Positions 27,809 to 37,122 of a stretch of 51,375 nucleotides of DNA are shown in pieces. The notes under the pieces are model-generated. The model saw only the letters and a program-made list of their open reading frames with translations. It did no database searches and was not told the origin of the DNA. A program made the translations under genes and the position numbers. Numbering within the stretch: the first letter of the stretch is position 1; each line of letters begins with the position of its first letter. The stretch is taken from contig NZ_JAOVZW010000005.1 of assembly GCF_026460885.1 (NCBI RefSeq), positions 1-51,375 on the forward strand, read 5' to 3'. The DNA is from Chryseobacterium formosum. GTDB lineage: Bacteria; Bacteroidota; Bacteroidia; Flavobacteriales; Weeksellaceae.

Positions 27809-29071
27809 TTACATTTGTTTGTATTCGATGTTCATTTGTTTTTCCATTTCTGCATATTGACCAGATTCTAATTTTTCTTTGATGCCTTCGAAAGCAGCTA
27901 AAGTTTCGTTAATTTCTGAATCTGTATGTGAAGCTGTAGGAATTAATCTCAACAAAATCATTCCTTTTGGAATTACAGGATATACTACCACTGATGTAAA
28001 TACTCCGTAATTTTCTCTTAAATCTTTAGCTAAAAGCGTTGCTTCAATTGTTGTTCCCTGAATGAAAACTGGTGTTACACAAGTATTTGTGTTTCCAAGG
28101 TTGAAACCTCTTTCTTTCAATCCGTTCTGAAGTTTAGTTACGTTTTCCCACAATTTATCTTTAATTTCTGGGCGTGTTCTTAATAATTCCAATCTTTTCA
28201 AACCTCCAATTACCATTGGCATTGTTAAAGATTTAGCAAAAATCTGAGAACGAAGATTATATTTTAAAAATCTGATAATCGTTTCATCTCCTGAAAGAAA
28301 TGCTCCGAAACCAGCCATTGATTTAGCAAAAGTTGAGAAGTAAACATCAATTTGATCCTGACATCCTTGCTCTTCACCAGCTCCGGCTCCTGTTTTACCT
28401 AAAGTTCCGAAACCGTGTGCATCATCAACCAAAAGTCTGAAATTAAATTTGGATTTTAAATCACAGATTTCTTTTAGCTTCCCCTGCATTCCTCTCATTC
28501 CGAAAACACCTTCAGTAATCACTAAGATTCCTCCGCCATTTTCTTCAGCAACTTTTGTTGCTCTTGCTAAGTTTTTTTCTAAACTCTCAATGTCATTATG
28601 TTTGAAAGTAAAACTTTTTCCCATGTGAAGACGAACTCCGTCAACGATACAAGCGTGAGAATCTGCATCATAAACGATAACGTCATGTCTTGTCACCAAT
28701 GCATCGATACAAGAAACCATTCCTTGGTAACCGAAATTTAAAAGATAAGCAGCATCTTTTTGAGTAAATTCTGCCAATTCTTTTTCCAGTTGTTGATGCT
28801 GTTGTGTTTCTCCAGACATTGCTCTTGCTCCCATCGGATAAAACATTCCGAATTCTGCTGCAGCTTTTGCATCAGCTTCCAAAACTTCAGGATGGTTACA
28901 AAGACCTAAATAGTCATTGGCACTCCAGAAAATTACATCTTTACCTTGAAATTTCATTCTCGGACCAATCGGACCTTCCAATTTTGGGAATACAAAATAT
29001 CCTTCTGCGTAATCTGCAAACTGACCTAGAGGTCCTGGATTTTGTTTAATTCTTTCAAAAATATCTACCAT
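27809..29071 (-). CDS. capB: Alpha-oxoamine synthase, probable cysteate fatty-acyltransferase (CapB)
   Basis: A 420-residue fold-type I PLP enzyme of the alpha-oxoamine synthase family (KBL, BioF, SPT). The PLP Lys is Lys250 in STFAKSMAGFGAF, the ring-stacking His is in DADSHA (His139), and the cofactor Asp/His are in VDDAHGFG (216-219). Related enzymes make sphingoid-like bases. The neighbour encodes a cysteate-synthase-like protein, and this pair defines capnine (sulfonolipid) synthesis in Bacteroidota, so I assign acyl-CoA/ACP plus cysteate condensation. Serine palmitoyltransferase or glycine acetyltransferase activity cannot be excluded from sequence alone. A hairpin with a T run lies 20 nt upstream, between capA and this start. 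Confidence 0.75.
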   Translation of the reverse strand: MVDIFERIKQNPGPLGQFADYAEGYFVFPKLEGPIGPRMKFQGKDVIFWSANDYLGLCNHPEVLEADAKAAAEFGMFYPMGARAMSGETQQHQQLEKELAEFTQKDAAYLLNFGYQGMVSCIDALVTRHDVIVYDADSHACIVDGVRLHMGKSFTFKHNDIESLEKNLARATKVAEENGGGILVITEGVFGMRGMQGKLKEICDLKSKFNFRLLVDDAHGFGTLGKTGAGAGEEQGCQDQIDVYFSTFAKSMAGFGAFLSGDETIIRFLKYNLRSQIFAKSLTMPMVIGGLKRLELLRTRPEIKDKLWENVTKLQNGLKERGFNLGNTNTCVTPVFIQGTTIEATLLAKDLRENYGVFTSVVVYPVIPKGMILLRLIPTASHTDSEINETLAAFEGIKEKLESGQYAEMEKQMNIEYKQM

Positions 29072-29091
29072 TGTAATTAGTAAGTTTTATG

Positions 29092-29124
29092 TAAAAAAGC
29101 CTTTTGTGATTTACAAAAAGGCTT
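29092..29124 (-). terminator. Hairpin with T run between capA and capB
   Basis: The arms AAGCCTTTTGT (29098-29108) and ACAAAAAGGCTT (29113-29124) pair with one extra A. On the minus strand a T run follows. It lies after the capA stop and ends only about 20 nt before the capB ATG, so it may act as a partial terminator or mRNA-stabilising hairpin. Confidence 0.75.
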
Positions 29125-29146
29125 CATTTGTATCTTTATAAAATTT

Positions 29147-30184
29147 TTATTTGATGATTTCTGTTTTAAAGACTTCTTCGTAATTGTGGAAACAATTGTT
29201 GACGAAACCTTGCTCAGCCATCCATTTATCACTGTAAACTTTAGTAATATATCTTGATCCGTGATCAGGGAAAATTAAAACGACCAAATCATTTTCTGTA
29301 AATTGATGAGAATTTGCATATTGCATTAATCCCTGTGTAACAGCTCCGGTTGTATAGCCTCCCATAATTGCTTCTTTTAATGCAATTTCGCGAGTTCTGT
29401 ATGCAGACATTTCATCATTTACTCTTACAAATTCATCAACTTTATCAAAAAGAAGTGCAGAAGGAATTAAATTTTTTCCCATACCTTCAATCTGGTAAGG
29501 ATGTACATCTTCTTTATGAATTTCTCCTGTTTCGTGAAAACTTTTCAAAATAGATCCATCTGCATCAACACCGATGATTTTGATGTTTGGATTTTTTTCT
29601 TTTAAAAATTTTGCAGAACCTGATAAAGTCCCACCAGTTCCTGTACAAGCAAAAAGGTGTGTAATCTTACCTTGAGTCTGTTCCCAAAGTTCAGGACCTG
29701 TAGTTTGATAATGTGCATCAACATTCAGCTCGTTAAAATACTGATTGATATACACAGAATTTGGAGTTTCAGCGGCAATTCTCTTTGCTACTTCATAATA
29801 TGATCTCGGGTCATTCGCAGGTACATTCGCAGGACATACATAAACTGTAGCACCAAGAGCTTTCAGATAAGCTATTTTCTCAGGTTTTGTTTTGTCGCTC
29901 ACCGCTAAAATACATTTATATCCTTTAATGATACAAACCATAGCAAGTGAAAAACCTGTATTTCCGGAAGTGGTCTCTACAACTACAGAATCTTCCTTTA
30001 ATAAACCTTTTTTCTCAGCGTTTTCTATAATATGAAGTGCGATTCTATCTTTAGTGGAATGTCCAGGATTATATGATTCTAACTTGGCATAAATGGTTGC
30101 AGGTATTTCTTTTGTGACGGTATTTAATCTTACCAAAGGAGTACTCCCAATCAAGCCAAGAATATTATCGTAAACATTACTCAT
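29147..30184 (-). CDS. capA: PLP-dependent cysteine-synthase-like enzyme, probable cysteate synthase (CapA)
   Basis: A 345-residue fold-type II PLP enzyme of the CysK/CBS family. PLP Lys45 is in GHSTKDRIA, the phosphate/substrate loop TTSGNTG is at 71-77, and 'GTGGTLSGSAKFLK' follows near 188-201. 'LAVSDKTKPEKIAYLKALGA' resembles CBS-type rather than CysK-type sequences. Next to an alpha-oxoamine synthase, the best fit is cysteate synthase of the sulfonolipid pathway (O-phosphoserine plus sulfite giving cysteate). Cystathionine beta-synthase or cysteine synthase are alternatives. The promoter -7 box is at 30216-30223. Confidence 0.75.
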   Translation of the reverse strand: MSNVYDNILGLIGSTPLVRLNTVTKEIPATIYAKLESYNPGHSTKDRIALHIIENAEKKGLLKEDSVVVETTSGNTGFSLAMVCIIKGYKCILAVSDKTKPEKIAYLKALGATVYVCPANVPANDPRSYYEVAKRIAAETPNSVYINQYFNELNVDAHYQTTGPELWEQTQGKITHLFACTGTGGTLSGSAKFLKEKNPNIKIIGVDADGSILKSFHETGEIHKEDVHPYQIEGMGKNLIPSALLFDKVDEFVRVNDEMSAYRTREIALKEAIMGGYTTGAVTQGLMQYANSHQFTENDLVVLIFPDHGSRYITKVYSDKWMAEQGFVNNCFHNYEEVFKTEIIK

Positions 30185-30215
30185 TATTTGTTATTTTTCA
30201 ATAAAAATCTGACCG

Positions 30216-30223
30216 CAAAAATA
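30216..30223 (-). promoter_or_regulatory. Probable -7 box of capA
   Basis: On the minus strand the bases read TATTTTTG, matching TAnnTTTG, about 30 nt before the capA ATG. No clear -33 element was seen. Confidence 0.5.
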
Positions 30224-30406
30224 CAAAAAAATAAATTATTTTTAAACTTTTAGTTCATTTTAAGTTCGCTAATTATATAAATACGTGATTTATTTTTGCT
30301 TTCAGCTATCCGAAGCAGGCAAAAACTGCGCCGATTTTTTTAAATTTTGTTAAAATCAATATAAACTAATCTAAAAACCTTATTTTCGCATAATTGATTT
30401 TATACT

Positions 30407-33400
30407 ATGAAAAACTGGACTTTTAGGCAATGGAACACCGTTCTCGGATGGGTGACTTTCGTCATTGCATTTTTCACGTACTTATCGACCATAGAACCCA
30501 ACTTTAGTTTTTGGGATTGTGGTGAATACATTTCTTCAGCAGTAAAATTAGAAGTAACTCACGCTCCGGGAGCGGCATTATTTCAAATTGTGGGAGCAGT
30601 AGCTGCCATTTTTGCTTTAGGTAAGGGTGAAAATTATTCAATCGTTATCAATGCAATGTCTGCATTATTCAGTGCATTTACAATCCTGTTTTTGTTCTGG
30701 ACGATTACTCATTTTGTAAGAAGACTTTTAAACAAAGACTTCGAAGAAATTACAAGACATCAGGAAATTTCAATTCTTTTTGCCGGTGTAATTGGAGCTT
30801 TGTGTTTCACATTTTCAGATACATTTTGGTTTTCTGCAGTGGAAGGTGAAGTTTACTCGATGGCGTCTATGTTTATTGCGCTTTTGGTTTGGTTAATTAC
30901 TAAATGGGAAAACGAATATCTAGAAAAGGACAATGAAAGATGGATTATTTTAATCTTCTTTATATTAGGACTTTCTGTAGGAGTTCACATGATGGGAATG
31001 CTTGCAATTCCTGCAGTATGTTTAGTTTATTACGCAAGAAACTACAAATTCACTTGGTTGAATTTCCTTTGGGCAAACTTAATTACTTTAGGAATTTTAA
31101 TTCTAGTTTTTAAAATCATTTTCCCGGTAATCATGTCGTTATTCGGAAAATTAGAAATATTCTTCGTGAATGGTTTAGGACTTCCTTTCCACTCAGGAAC
31201 GATTGCTGGTTTTATAATTATGGTAGCGCTTTGCTATTTTATGATTAAATATGCGAGACAGGCGAAGAAAAATATTTTTCAGACTGTAGCTTTATCGGTA
31301 GTTTATATGATTATTGGTTTCTCTTGTTGGATGGTAATTCCGATCAGAGCTAATGCAAATCCACCGATGAACCTTAATGATCCTGATACTGCAATTGGCA
31401 TGCTTGATTATTACAACAGAGAGCAATATGGAGACTGGCCAACAATTTATGGTCAAAACTACACTGCTTTCTTAGATGCAAACGGAATTCAGAAGAACGA
31501 AGACGGAAGTTTTAAAACAACTAAAACAGGAGAAGTTTACGAAAAAGATGAAAAAGCGGGTACTTACAGAAAAACTAGTGAGCGTTTTAATTATGTTTTC
31601 GACAAATCTCATGTAAGTTTAATGCCGAGAATGTTCAATGATGATAAAGATGTAATGGCAAATTACATTTCTATGTACGGAGCACCGGATTTTAAATTTA
31701 ATTATGCTAATGAAGATATTGCAGATAGTCCTGAAGCAGAAGAAATCTTTAAGGAATTGAGAGCTAAATATGAAGACGGATCTATTACAGCTGCAGATTA
31801 TTTAAAAGTAAGACCTTATAATTTAATTACTGTTCAGAAGCCTTCTTTGGCTCAGAATATGGAATATTTTATCAATTTCCAAAATGGATATTATTTCCTT
31901 AGATATTTGATGTGGAACTATGTTGGAAGACAAAATGACCTTGAAGGAAACAGCGAAAACACAAAAGGAAACTGGATCTCAGGAATCGCTCCAATCGACA
32001 ATGCACTTTGGGGAAATCAGGATGCAATGCCTGCAAAATTCAAAAATGAAAGTACAGTTGCATTCTTCTTTTTACCTTTACTTTTAGGGATTTTGGGATG
32101 TTATTTCCAGTTTAGCAGAGACTTCGGAAGATTTTACGCTATTTTATCTTTATTCATATTAACAAGTGTCGGAATTATTTTCTACACCGGAGTAAAACCT
32201 TTCGAACCTAGAGAAAGAGATTACGCAATGGTAGGTTCATTCTACGCATTTGCCATTTGGATTGGTTTGGGAGCAGGAGCAATTCTATGGTATTTACAGT
32301 CTAAAGTAAAGTCAAACGCTGTAAATATAGGTTTCGGAGTAATTTTGTTGGGAGTTCCTTTTATGATGGGTTTCCAGAATTATAATGTTCACGACAGAAG
32401 CAATAGATATACAGCTTACGATTATTCATATTCAGTATTAAAATCATTACCAAAAGAAGATATTTTATTTGTTTACGGAGATAACGATACGTATCCGGTT
32501 TGGGCAATGCAGGAAACTGAAAGATTCCGAGATGATGTGAAAGTGGTGAACTTTACTTTGCTTTCAACGCCTTGGAACATCGATCAGGTAAAAAGAAAAA
32601 CATATAATGCGAATGCAATTCCAAGTCAGCTTTCTCACGAAGATTACAGAGATGGTGTAAACGACCAAATCTATTTGATGAAAAACAACGACTGGAAAAA
32701 TATTATTGCTAATCTTCAACAAGCCGGAGCTCCGGAAAGTGCAATCGCGCCATTCCAGAAATATTTGGTGAAAGATTCGATGACTTTGAAAGAGGCAATG
32801 GATTTTATTAAAATTAAATCTCCAGAAAAAGATGAAGTTTTAAAAATGATTTTTGGAGAAGAACGTTATGACAAATATAATTTCCTTCCGGTAAATAAAT
32901 TTGTAATTCCTGTGAACAAAGCAAATGCTGTAAAAGCTGGAATTATCAATGCTTCAGATCTTCCAAATGCGGTTGATTACATTACGGTTGATTATAAAGC
33001 TGGAACTTTATATAAAAACAACTTGATGATGTTTGATATTTTGGCAAACTTCGACTGGAAAAGACCAATCAATTTCTCTTCTGGGGGTGTTTATGATAAA
33101 GAAAATATTTTCTATCTGGAAGAATATCTTCAGTTTGACGGGTTCAGTTACAGATTGGTTCCGATTCGTACGCCGAGAAGTGCAGACGGAGAAATGGGAA
33201 GAGTAGACGCAAACTCATTATATAATGTTGTGAAAAACTTCAGATGGGGTAATTTCAAAGACTTGAATGTACATTTTGACGAGACTGCAACTTCAAATAT
33301 TATGAGCTACAGAAGTTCAGCAAGTAGAGCAGCAGCAGCTTTAGCATTATCAGGACAAAAAGCAAAAGCTTTGGAAATATTAGATATTGCAGCAAGAGAA

Positions 33401-33892
33401 ATTCCTGCTGAGAAATACAATGATCCTCGTTCTTTAAGCTCAATGGTTTACGGATATATTATTGCAGGACAGGAAGAAAAAGGTCTAAAATTAGCGGAAG
33501 TTCTTAAAAAAGGAATTTTTAGCGACTACGATTATTATTTGTCATTAAGCAAAAGTGAGCAGAGATTTGTTGGAAGAGATTTAAGTTCAAAACCAATGGA
33601 ATATTCGTTAGTTGTGACTTCAGTTACGGATGCTTACAAGAAATTGGGGCAGAACGAAAAGGCTTACAATTATCTTGTAAAATCTATCGAACCTATTGAC
33701 AAGAAATTTAATGTTTTCATTAAAGATCTTCAGCAAATGGGCAAAGAAAAAGCAATGAAAGAATCTGAAAACGTACAGCGAATCACACCTTTCTATCAAT
33801 ATTTATTTGATGTGATGGAACCATTTGATTCTACTTACTCTAAAGAAAAAGAAGATCAGATTACCACTGCAATTATCAAAGCAACTCAATAA
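30407..33892 (+). CDS. DUF2723 / GT117-type membrane glycosyltransferase-like protein
   Basis: A 1161-residue membrane protein. Many hydrophobic segments fill about 10-330, and a second group lies at about 552-660. The first loop has the DUF2723 signature 'FSFWDCGEYISSAVKLEVTHAPGAALFQ', with the acidic residues expected of GT-C enzymes. 'KPFEPRERDYAMVGSFYAF' follows the second group. The C-terminal ~500 residues are soluble and end in helical, TPR-like repeats (about 970-1150). The family is annotated as glycosyltransferase family 117 and resembles protein O-mannosyltransferases; donor and acceptor are unknown. It is followed by another GT-C-like gene after a terminator. A TATTTTCG at 30381 may be its -7 box. 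Confidence 0.85.
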   Translation: MKNWTFRQWNTVLGWVTFVIAFFTYLSTIEPNFSFWDCGEYISSAVKLEVTHAPGAALFQIVGAVAAIFALGKGENYSIVINAMSALFSAFTILFLFWTITHFVRRLLNKDFEEITRHQEISILFAGVIGALCFTFSDTFWFSAVEGEVYSMASMFIALLVWLITKWENEYLEKDNERWIILIFFILGLSVGVHMMGMLAIPAVCLVYYARNYKFTWLNFLWANLITLGILILVFKIIFPVIMSLFGKLEIFFVNGLGLPFHSGTIAGFIIMVALCYFMIKYARQAKKNIFQTVALSVVYMIIGFSCWMVIPIRANANPPMNLNDPDTAIGMLDYYNREQYGDWPTIYGQNYTAFLDANGIQKNEDGSFKTTKTGEVYEKDEKAGTYRKTSERFNYVFDKSHVSLMPRMFNDDKDVMANYISMYGAPDFKFNYANEDIADSPEAEEIFKELRAKYEDGSITAADYLKVRPYNLITVQKPSLAQNMEYFINFQNGYYFLRYLMWNYVGRQNDLEGNSENTKGNWISGIAPIDNALWGNQDAMPAKFKNESTVAFFFLPLLLGILGCYFQFSRDFGRFYAILSLFILTSVGIIFYTGVKPFEPRERDYAMVGSFYAFAIWIGLGAGAILWYLQSKVKSNAVNIGFGVILLGVPFMMGFQNYNVHDRSNRYTAYDYSYSVLKSLPKEDILFVYGDNDTYPVWAMQETERFRDDVKVVNFTLLSTPWNIDQVKRKTYNANAIPSQLSHEDYRDGVNDQIYLMKNNDWKNIIANLQQAGAPESAIAPFQKYLVKDSMTLKEAMDFIKIKSPEKDEVLKMIFGEERYDKYNFLPVNKFVIPVNKANAVKAGIINASDLPNAVDYITVDYKAGTLYKNNLMMFDILANFDWKRPINFSSGGVYDKENIFYLEEYLQFDGFSYRLVPIRTPRSADGEMGRVDANSLYNVVKNFRWGNFKDLNVHFDETATSNIMSYRSSASRAAAALALSGQKAKALEILDIAAREIPAEKYNDPRSLSSMVYGYIIAGQEEKGLKLAEVLKKGIFSDYDYYLSLSKSEQRFVGRDLSSKPMEYSLVVTSVTDAYKKLGQNEKAYNYLVKSIEPIDKKFNVFIKDLQQMGKEKAMKESENVQRITPFYQYLFDVMEPFDSTYSKEKEDQITTAIIKATQ

Positions 33893-33902
33893 ATAGATAC
33901 TT

Positions 33903-33929
33903 AAAACGGAACTTCGGTTCCGTTTTTTT
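33903..33929 (+). terminator. Rho-independent terminator
   Basis: A perfect 10-bp stem AAAACGGAAC / GTTCCGTTTT (33903-33912 / 33917-33926) has a TTCG tetraloop and a T run. It ends the DUF2723 gene. Confidence 0.95.
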
Positions 33930-33981
33930 GTGTTGATATTCCTGAAATTTAGAATTATATTTGTGCAACTAAAAAAACGCA

Positions 33982-35472
33982 ATGGCTGAATCTCAAAACA
34001 AGAATCTCCCAATCTACGCTTTATTTTTTGCAATTATTGCAAAGCTTTATTTTTTGTTAACGCATCACATTCAGGAGGATGCTTTCATCACTTGGCGGGT
34101 TGCTCAAAATCTTATGGATTATGGAGTGATTGGTTTCAATGGAGATACAAAAATATCGGCATCAACAACACATTTGTATGTTTTCGTTTCCTATATTTTC
34201 AATATGATTTTCGGGAAAGAAAATTTTATTGAGCCGTTGCTTATCTTTAACACGGCACTTTTCACAATCGGAAGCTTATTTCTGTCTCATGTTTTGTTTA
34301 AAAATAATTGGCATAAAGCAATTTTTATCTTTTTATTTGGAATTTTGCCGCCATCAATAAAGATTTCAATTCTTGGAATGGAATACGGAATTCTGTTTTT
34401 CCTTGAAATGGCTTTACTTTATTATGGCTTTAAAAAAGAGAAAAAATGGGCATTCCTTTTACTTCCGACTTTGATTCTGGTTACCAGAATTGATACCGTA
34501 ATTTTCCTTGGAATTGTATTTTTAGTTGACATTTTCTGGAATAAAAAAATAAGATGGAGTTATATTTTAGGCGGAATTTTTGGGGTTGCAGTTTGTGTTT
34601 CGTTCAATTGCTTTTACTTTGGTGAATTGGTAAATAATACGATTGTTGCTAAAAAATTGGCTTACGATAAGGTTTATACTTTACATCAAAACTTCGAATA
34701 TTTCAGATTAAACTATGGTAACTTTTGGGGAATGCTAAAATTACCTGGAAACTTTAATCCAGTTACAATTGTTATTATTCTTTTTGAATTTCTTTGTTTT
34801 ATTTATTTAATCAGGCAACGAAATAAAAGAAATTACTTTTTATGGATCATTTTTCTATTTGCATGGTCAAAACAGATTATTTTCCTTTCTCAAAAAAGCC
34901 TTTTCGATTGGTATTATTGGGTTCCGCAGATCTTACTTTTCGTTCCAATTTTGGTTTTTGTATTAGAGCAGAAAGTGAAAAGAAATCTTTGGTTGACTTT
35001 GTTAATTTTAATCTATATTTTACCAATGTTGGCTTTTCAAACAGTACATTCAATCGCAACAGGAAACGGCGAATGGAATTACAGAAGATCAATCGGATTA
35101 TTTCTAAATACCTACGAAAAAGATAAGAAACAATGGATTTTGCTGGAACCGGCTGGTTATGTTCCGTATTTTTCAGGTTTAAAAACAATTGATGAAGTAG
35201 GTTTGGTTGACAAGCAAATTCAAACGGAAATTATAAAAGACAAACCCAATTATTGGCTAAACACCGTTAAAAACAGAAAACCAAAATATTTACTTTCGTA
35301 CAATAATCTATTTGAAGGAAAAGATGCGGAATATTATAAAGAGAATTACAGACTTCTGAATGAATTTAGAATAAATAATTATCTAAAAAGTGAATATCCA
35401 ATTTTAGAAAAAATTTATAAACTGAAACCTTCAGGAACAGACTATAATTTATACGAAAAAATTAAAAAATAA
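33982..35472 (+). CDS. GT-C-like integral membrane glycosyltransferase, putative
   Basis: A 496-residue polytopic protein with about ten hydrophobic segments up to residue ~365, then a soluble C-terminal region of about 130 residues. The first extracytoplasmic loop has 'QEDAFITWRVAQNLMDYGVIGFNGD', an acidic pair and an Arg-containing helix like those of polyprenyl-phosphate-sugar-dependent GT-C enzymes (ArnT/Aft type). It follows the DUF2723 protein but is separated by a strong terminator. A role in surface glycan or protein glycosylation is inference; the substrate is unknown. Confidence 0.7.
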   Translation: MAESQNKNLPIYALFFAIIAKLYFLLTHHIQEDAFITWRVAQNLMDYGVIGFNGDTKISASTTHLYVFVSYIFNMIFGKENFIEPLLIFNTALFTIGSLFLSHVLFKNNWHKAIFIFLFGILPPSIKISILGMEYGILFFLEMALLYYGFKKEKKWAFLLLPTLILVTRIDTVIFLGIVFLVDIFWNKKIRWSYILGGIFGVAVCVSFNCFYFGELVNNTIVAKKLAYDKVYTLHQNFEYFRLNYGNFWGMLKLPGNFNPVTIVIILFEFLCFIYLIRQRNKRNYFLWIIFLFAWSKQIIFLSQKSLFDWYYWVPQILLFVPILVFVLEQKVKRNLWLTLLILIYILPMLAFQTVHSIATGNGEWNYRRSIGLFLNTYEKDKKQWILLEPAGYVPYFSGLKTIDEVGLVDKQIQTEIIKDKPNYWLNTVKNRKPKYLLSYNNLFEGKDAEYYKENYRLLNEFRINNYLKSEYPILEKIYKLKPSGTDYNLYEKIKK

Positions 35473-35587
35473 TGTGATTTAAAGATGGGTTTTGGGAGCT
35501 TAAAGTTTTACAATTACGAAAATTCTTCATCTCTAAAAACACTATAACTCTCAAACTCAATATTAACCTTAATCTCAACCTAAATTA

Positions 35588-36112
35588 ATGAAATACGGTG
35601 CTTTTCTACGTGGTGTCAATGTAAAAGGAACCAATATGAAAATGGTAGAAGTCTGTCAGGTTTTCAAAGATGCCGGAATGGAAAATATAAGCTCGGTTTT
35701 AGCTTCTGGAAATATTATTTTTAGTTCCGATAAAAATGCAGAAGATTTAAAAGAAATTCTTGCAAAAGCAATGTCTGATTACTTTAACTATCAAGCTTTT
35801 CTTTTTGTTAAAAATTCAGAAGAAACAGAATTGTTTTGGACTAAAAATCCATTTGAAAAAAATGAAGCCTTTCATACGTATGCATTTGTTGGAAACGAAA
35901 ATGTAGAAAATGTTCTGATGAAAGAATTTGAAAGTGCTTCAAAAACTGAAAACGAGAAAGGCGAAATTGTTAACAATATATTTTATTGGCAGATCACGAA
36001 AGGAAATACACTAGATTCAAGTTTTGGAAAAATTCTAGGTAAAAAAAGTCTGAAAGATCAGTTTACCAGCAGAAATATCAATACTTTTGAGAAGATTCTT
36101 AAGAAATTCTAG
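35588..36112 (+). CDS. DUF1697 family protein
   Basis: A 174-residue cytoplasmic protein of the DUF1697 family. The N-terminus has the family pattern 'YGAFLRGVNVKGTNMKM', followed by 'FKDAGMENISSVLASGNIIFSS'. The middle (about 75-120) alternates strand and helix, and the C-terminus ends 'FTSRNINTFEKILKKF', matching the 'RNWNTV.KL' ending of the family. Length is typical. Function is unknown. The gene stands alone between intergenic repeats. Confidence 0.9.
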   Translation: MKYGAFLRGVNVKGTNMKMVEVCQVFKDAGMENISSVLASGNIIFSSDKNAEDLKEILAKAMSDYFNYQAFLFVKNSEETELFWTKNPFEKNEAFHTYAFVGNENVENVLMKEFESASKTENEKGEIVNNIFYWQITKGNTLDSSFGKILGKKSLKDQFTSRNINTFEKILKKF

Positions 36113-36120
36113 TATTTTCA

Positions 36121-36148
36121 TCGTCATTGCGAGGAACGAAGCAATCTT
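36121..36148. repeat. Fragment of a dispersed intergenic repeat (GTCATTGCGAGG type)
   Basis: The stretch contains GTCATTGCGAGGAACGAAGC followed by AATCT. This is a very widespread bacterial intergenic repeat end, usually one arm of a palindrome. The second arm was not found nearby, so it appears to be a remnant. Confidence 0.55.
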
Positions 36149-36269
36149 ATATTTTTAAATAATTAAACAATTTTTAATTCCAAGAATCGTTTGTTTTTTA
36201 AGTCTCCAAATAATTTCCAATTATAAAACTTTCTCAGTATTTTTACTGAACTTTTAATTTAAACAAAAA

Positions 36270-37079
36270 ATGATTCAACATTTAAATAACATACAGCACA
36301 AAGACTCTAAAAACTTTTTTTTAATTGCCGGACCTTGTATTATTGAAGGCGAAGATATGGCTTTAAGAATTGCCGAAAAAGTAATTGAGCTGACTAATAA
36401 ATACAATATTCCGTATATTTTTAAAGGAAGTTTTAAAAAAGCCAATAGAAGTAGAGTAGATTCTTTCACAACCATAGGTGAAGAAAAATCTTTGGAAATC
36501 CTTAAAAAAGTGGGGGAGACTTTCAATATTCCGACAACAACAGATATTCACGAAAATGAACACGCTGCTTTAGCTGCACAATATGTGGATGTTTTACAGA
36601 TTCCTGCTTTTTTGGTTCGTCAGACAGATCTTTTGGTTGCAGCAGCAGAAACAGGAAAATGTGTAACGTTGAAAAAAGGACAATTCCTTTCTCCGGAATC
36701 AATGAAATTTGCAGTTCAGAAAATTACAGATTCAAACAACGAAAAAGTTGCGATTATTGAAAGAGGAAATTCTTTCGGATATTCAGATTTAATCGTTGAT
36801 TACAGAGGAATTCCTACAATGAGAAATTATGCACCTGTAATTTTGGATGTAACGCATTCTTTGCAGCAACCCAATCAAAGTTCGGGAGTTACAGGAGGAA
36901 GACCAGATTTAATTGAAACAATTGCAAAAGCGGGAATTGTAGTAGGCGCAGACGGACTTTTCATTGAAACGCATCCAACTCCTGAAACAGCACTTTCAGA
37001 CGGCGCGAATATGTTAAGACTGGATTTATTGGAAGATTTATTACAAAAACTCACAAGAGTAAGAGAATCTATACTATAA
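36270..37079 (+). CDS. kdsA: 3-deoxy-8-phosphooctulonate synthase (metal-dependent class)
   Basis: A 269-residue KdsA that condenses phosphoenolpyruvate with arabinose 5-phosphate to give KDO-8-phosphate for lipopolysaccharide. The N-terminal 'FFLIAGPCIIEGED' carries Cys23, the metal ligand of class II enzymes; non-metal enzymes have Asn there. The other ligands are in 'DVTHSLQ' (His), 'FIETHPTPE' (Glu) and 'ALSDGAN' (Asp). 'FKGSFKKANRS' and 'PAFLVRQTDLL' are further signatures. The start follows an A-rich leader. A TonB receptor gene begins 43 bp downstream. Confidence 0.96.
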   Translation: MIQHLNNIQHKDSKNFFLIAGPCIIEGEDMALRIAEKVIELTNKYNIPYIFKGSFKKANRSRVDSFTTIGEEKSLEILKKVGETFNIPTTTDIHENEHAALAAQYVDVLQIPAFLVRQTDLLVAAAETGKCVTLKKGQFLSPESMKFAVQKITDSNNEKVAIIERGNSFGYSDLIVDYRGIPTMRNYAPVILDVTHSLQQPNQSSGVTGGRPDLIETIAKAGIVVGADGLFIETHPTPETALSDGANMLRLDLLEDLLQKLTRVRESIL

Positions 37080-37122
37080 TTGTTAAAAAATACTTAATTT
37101 TAGAAATTCTAAATAATTCCTT

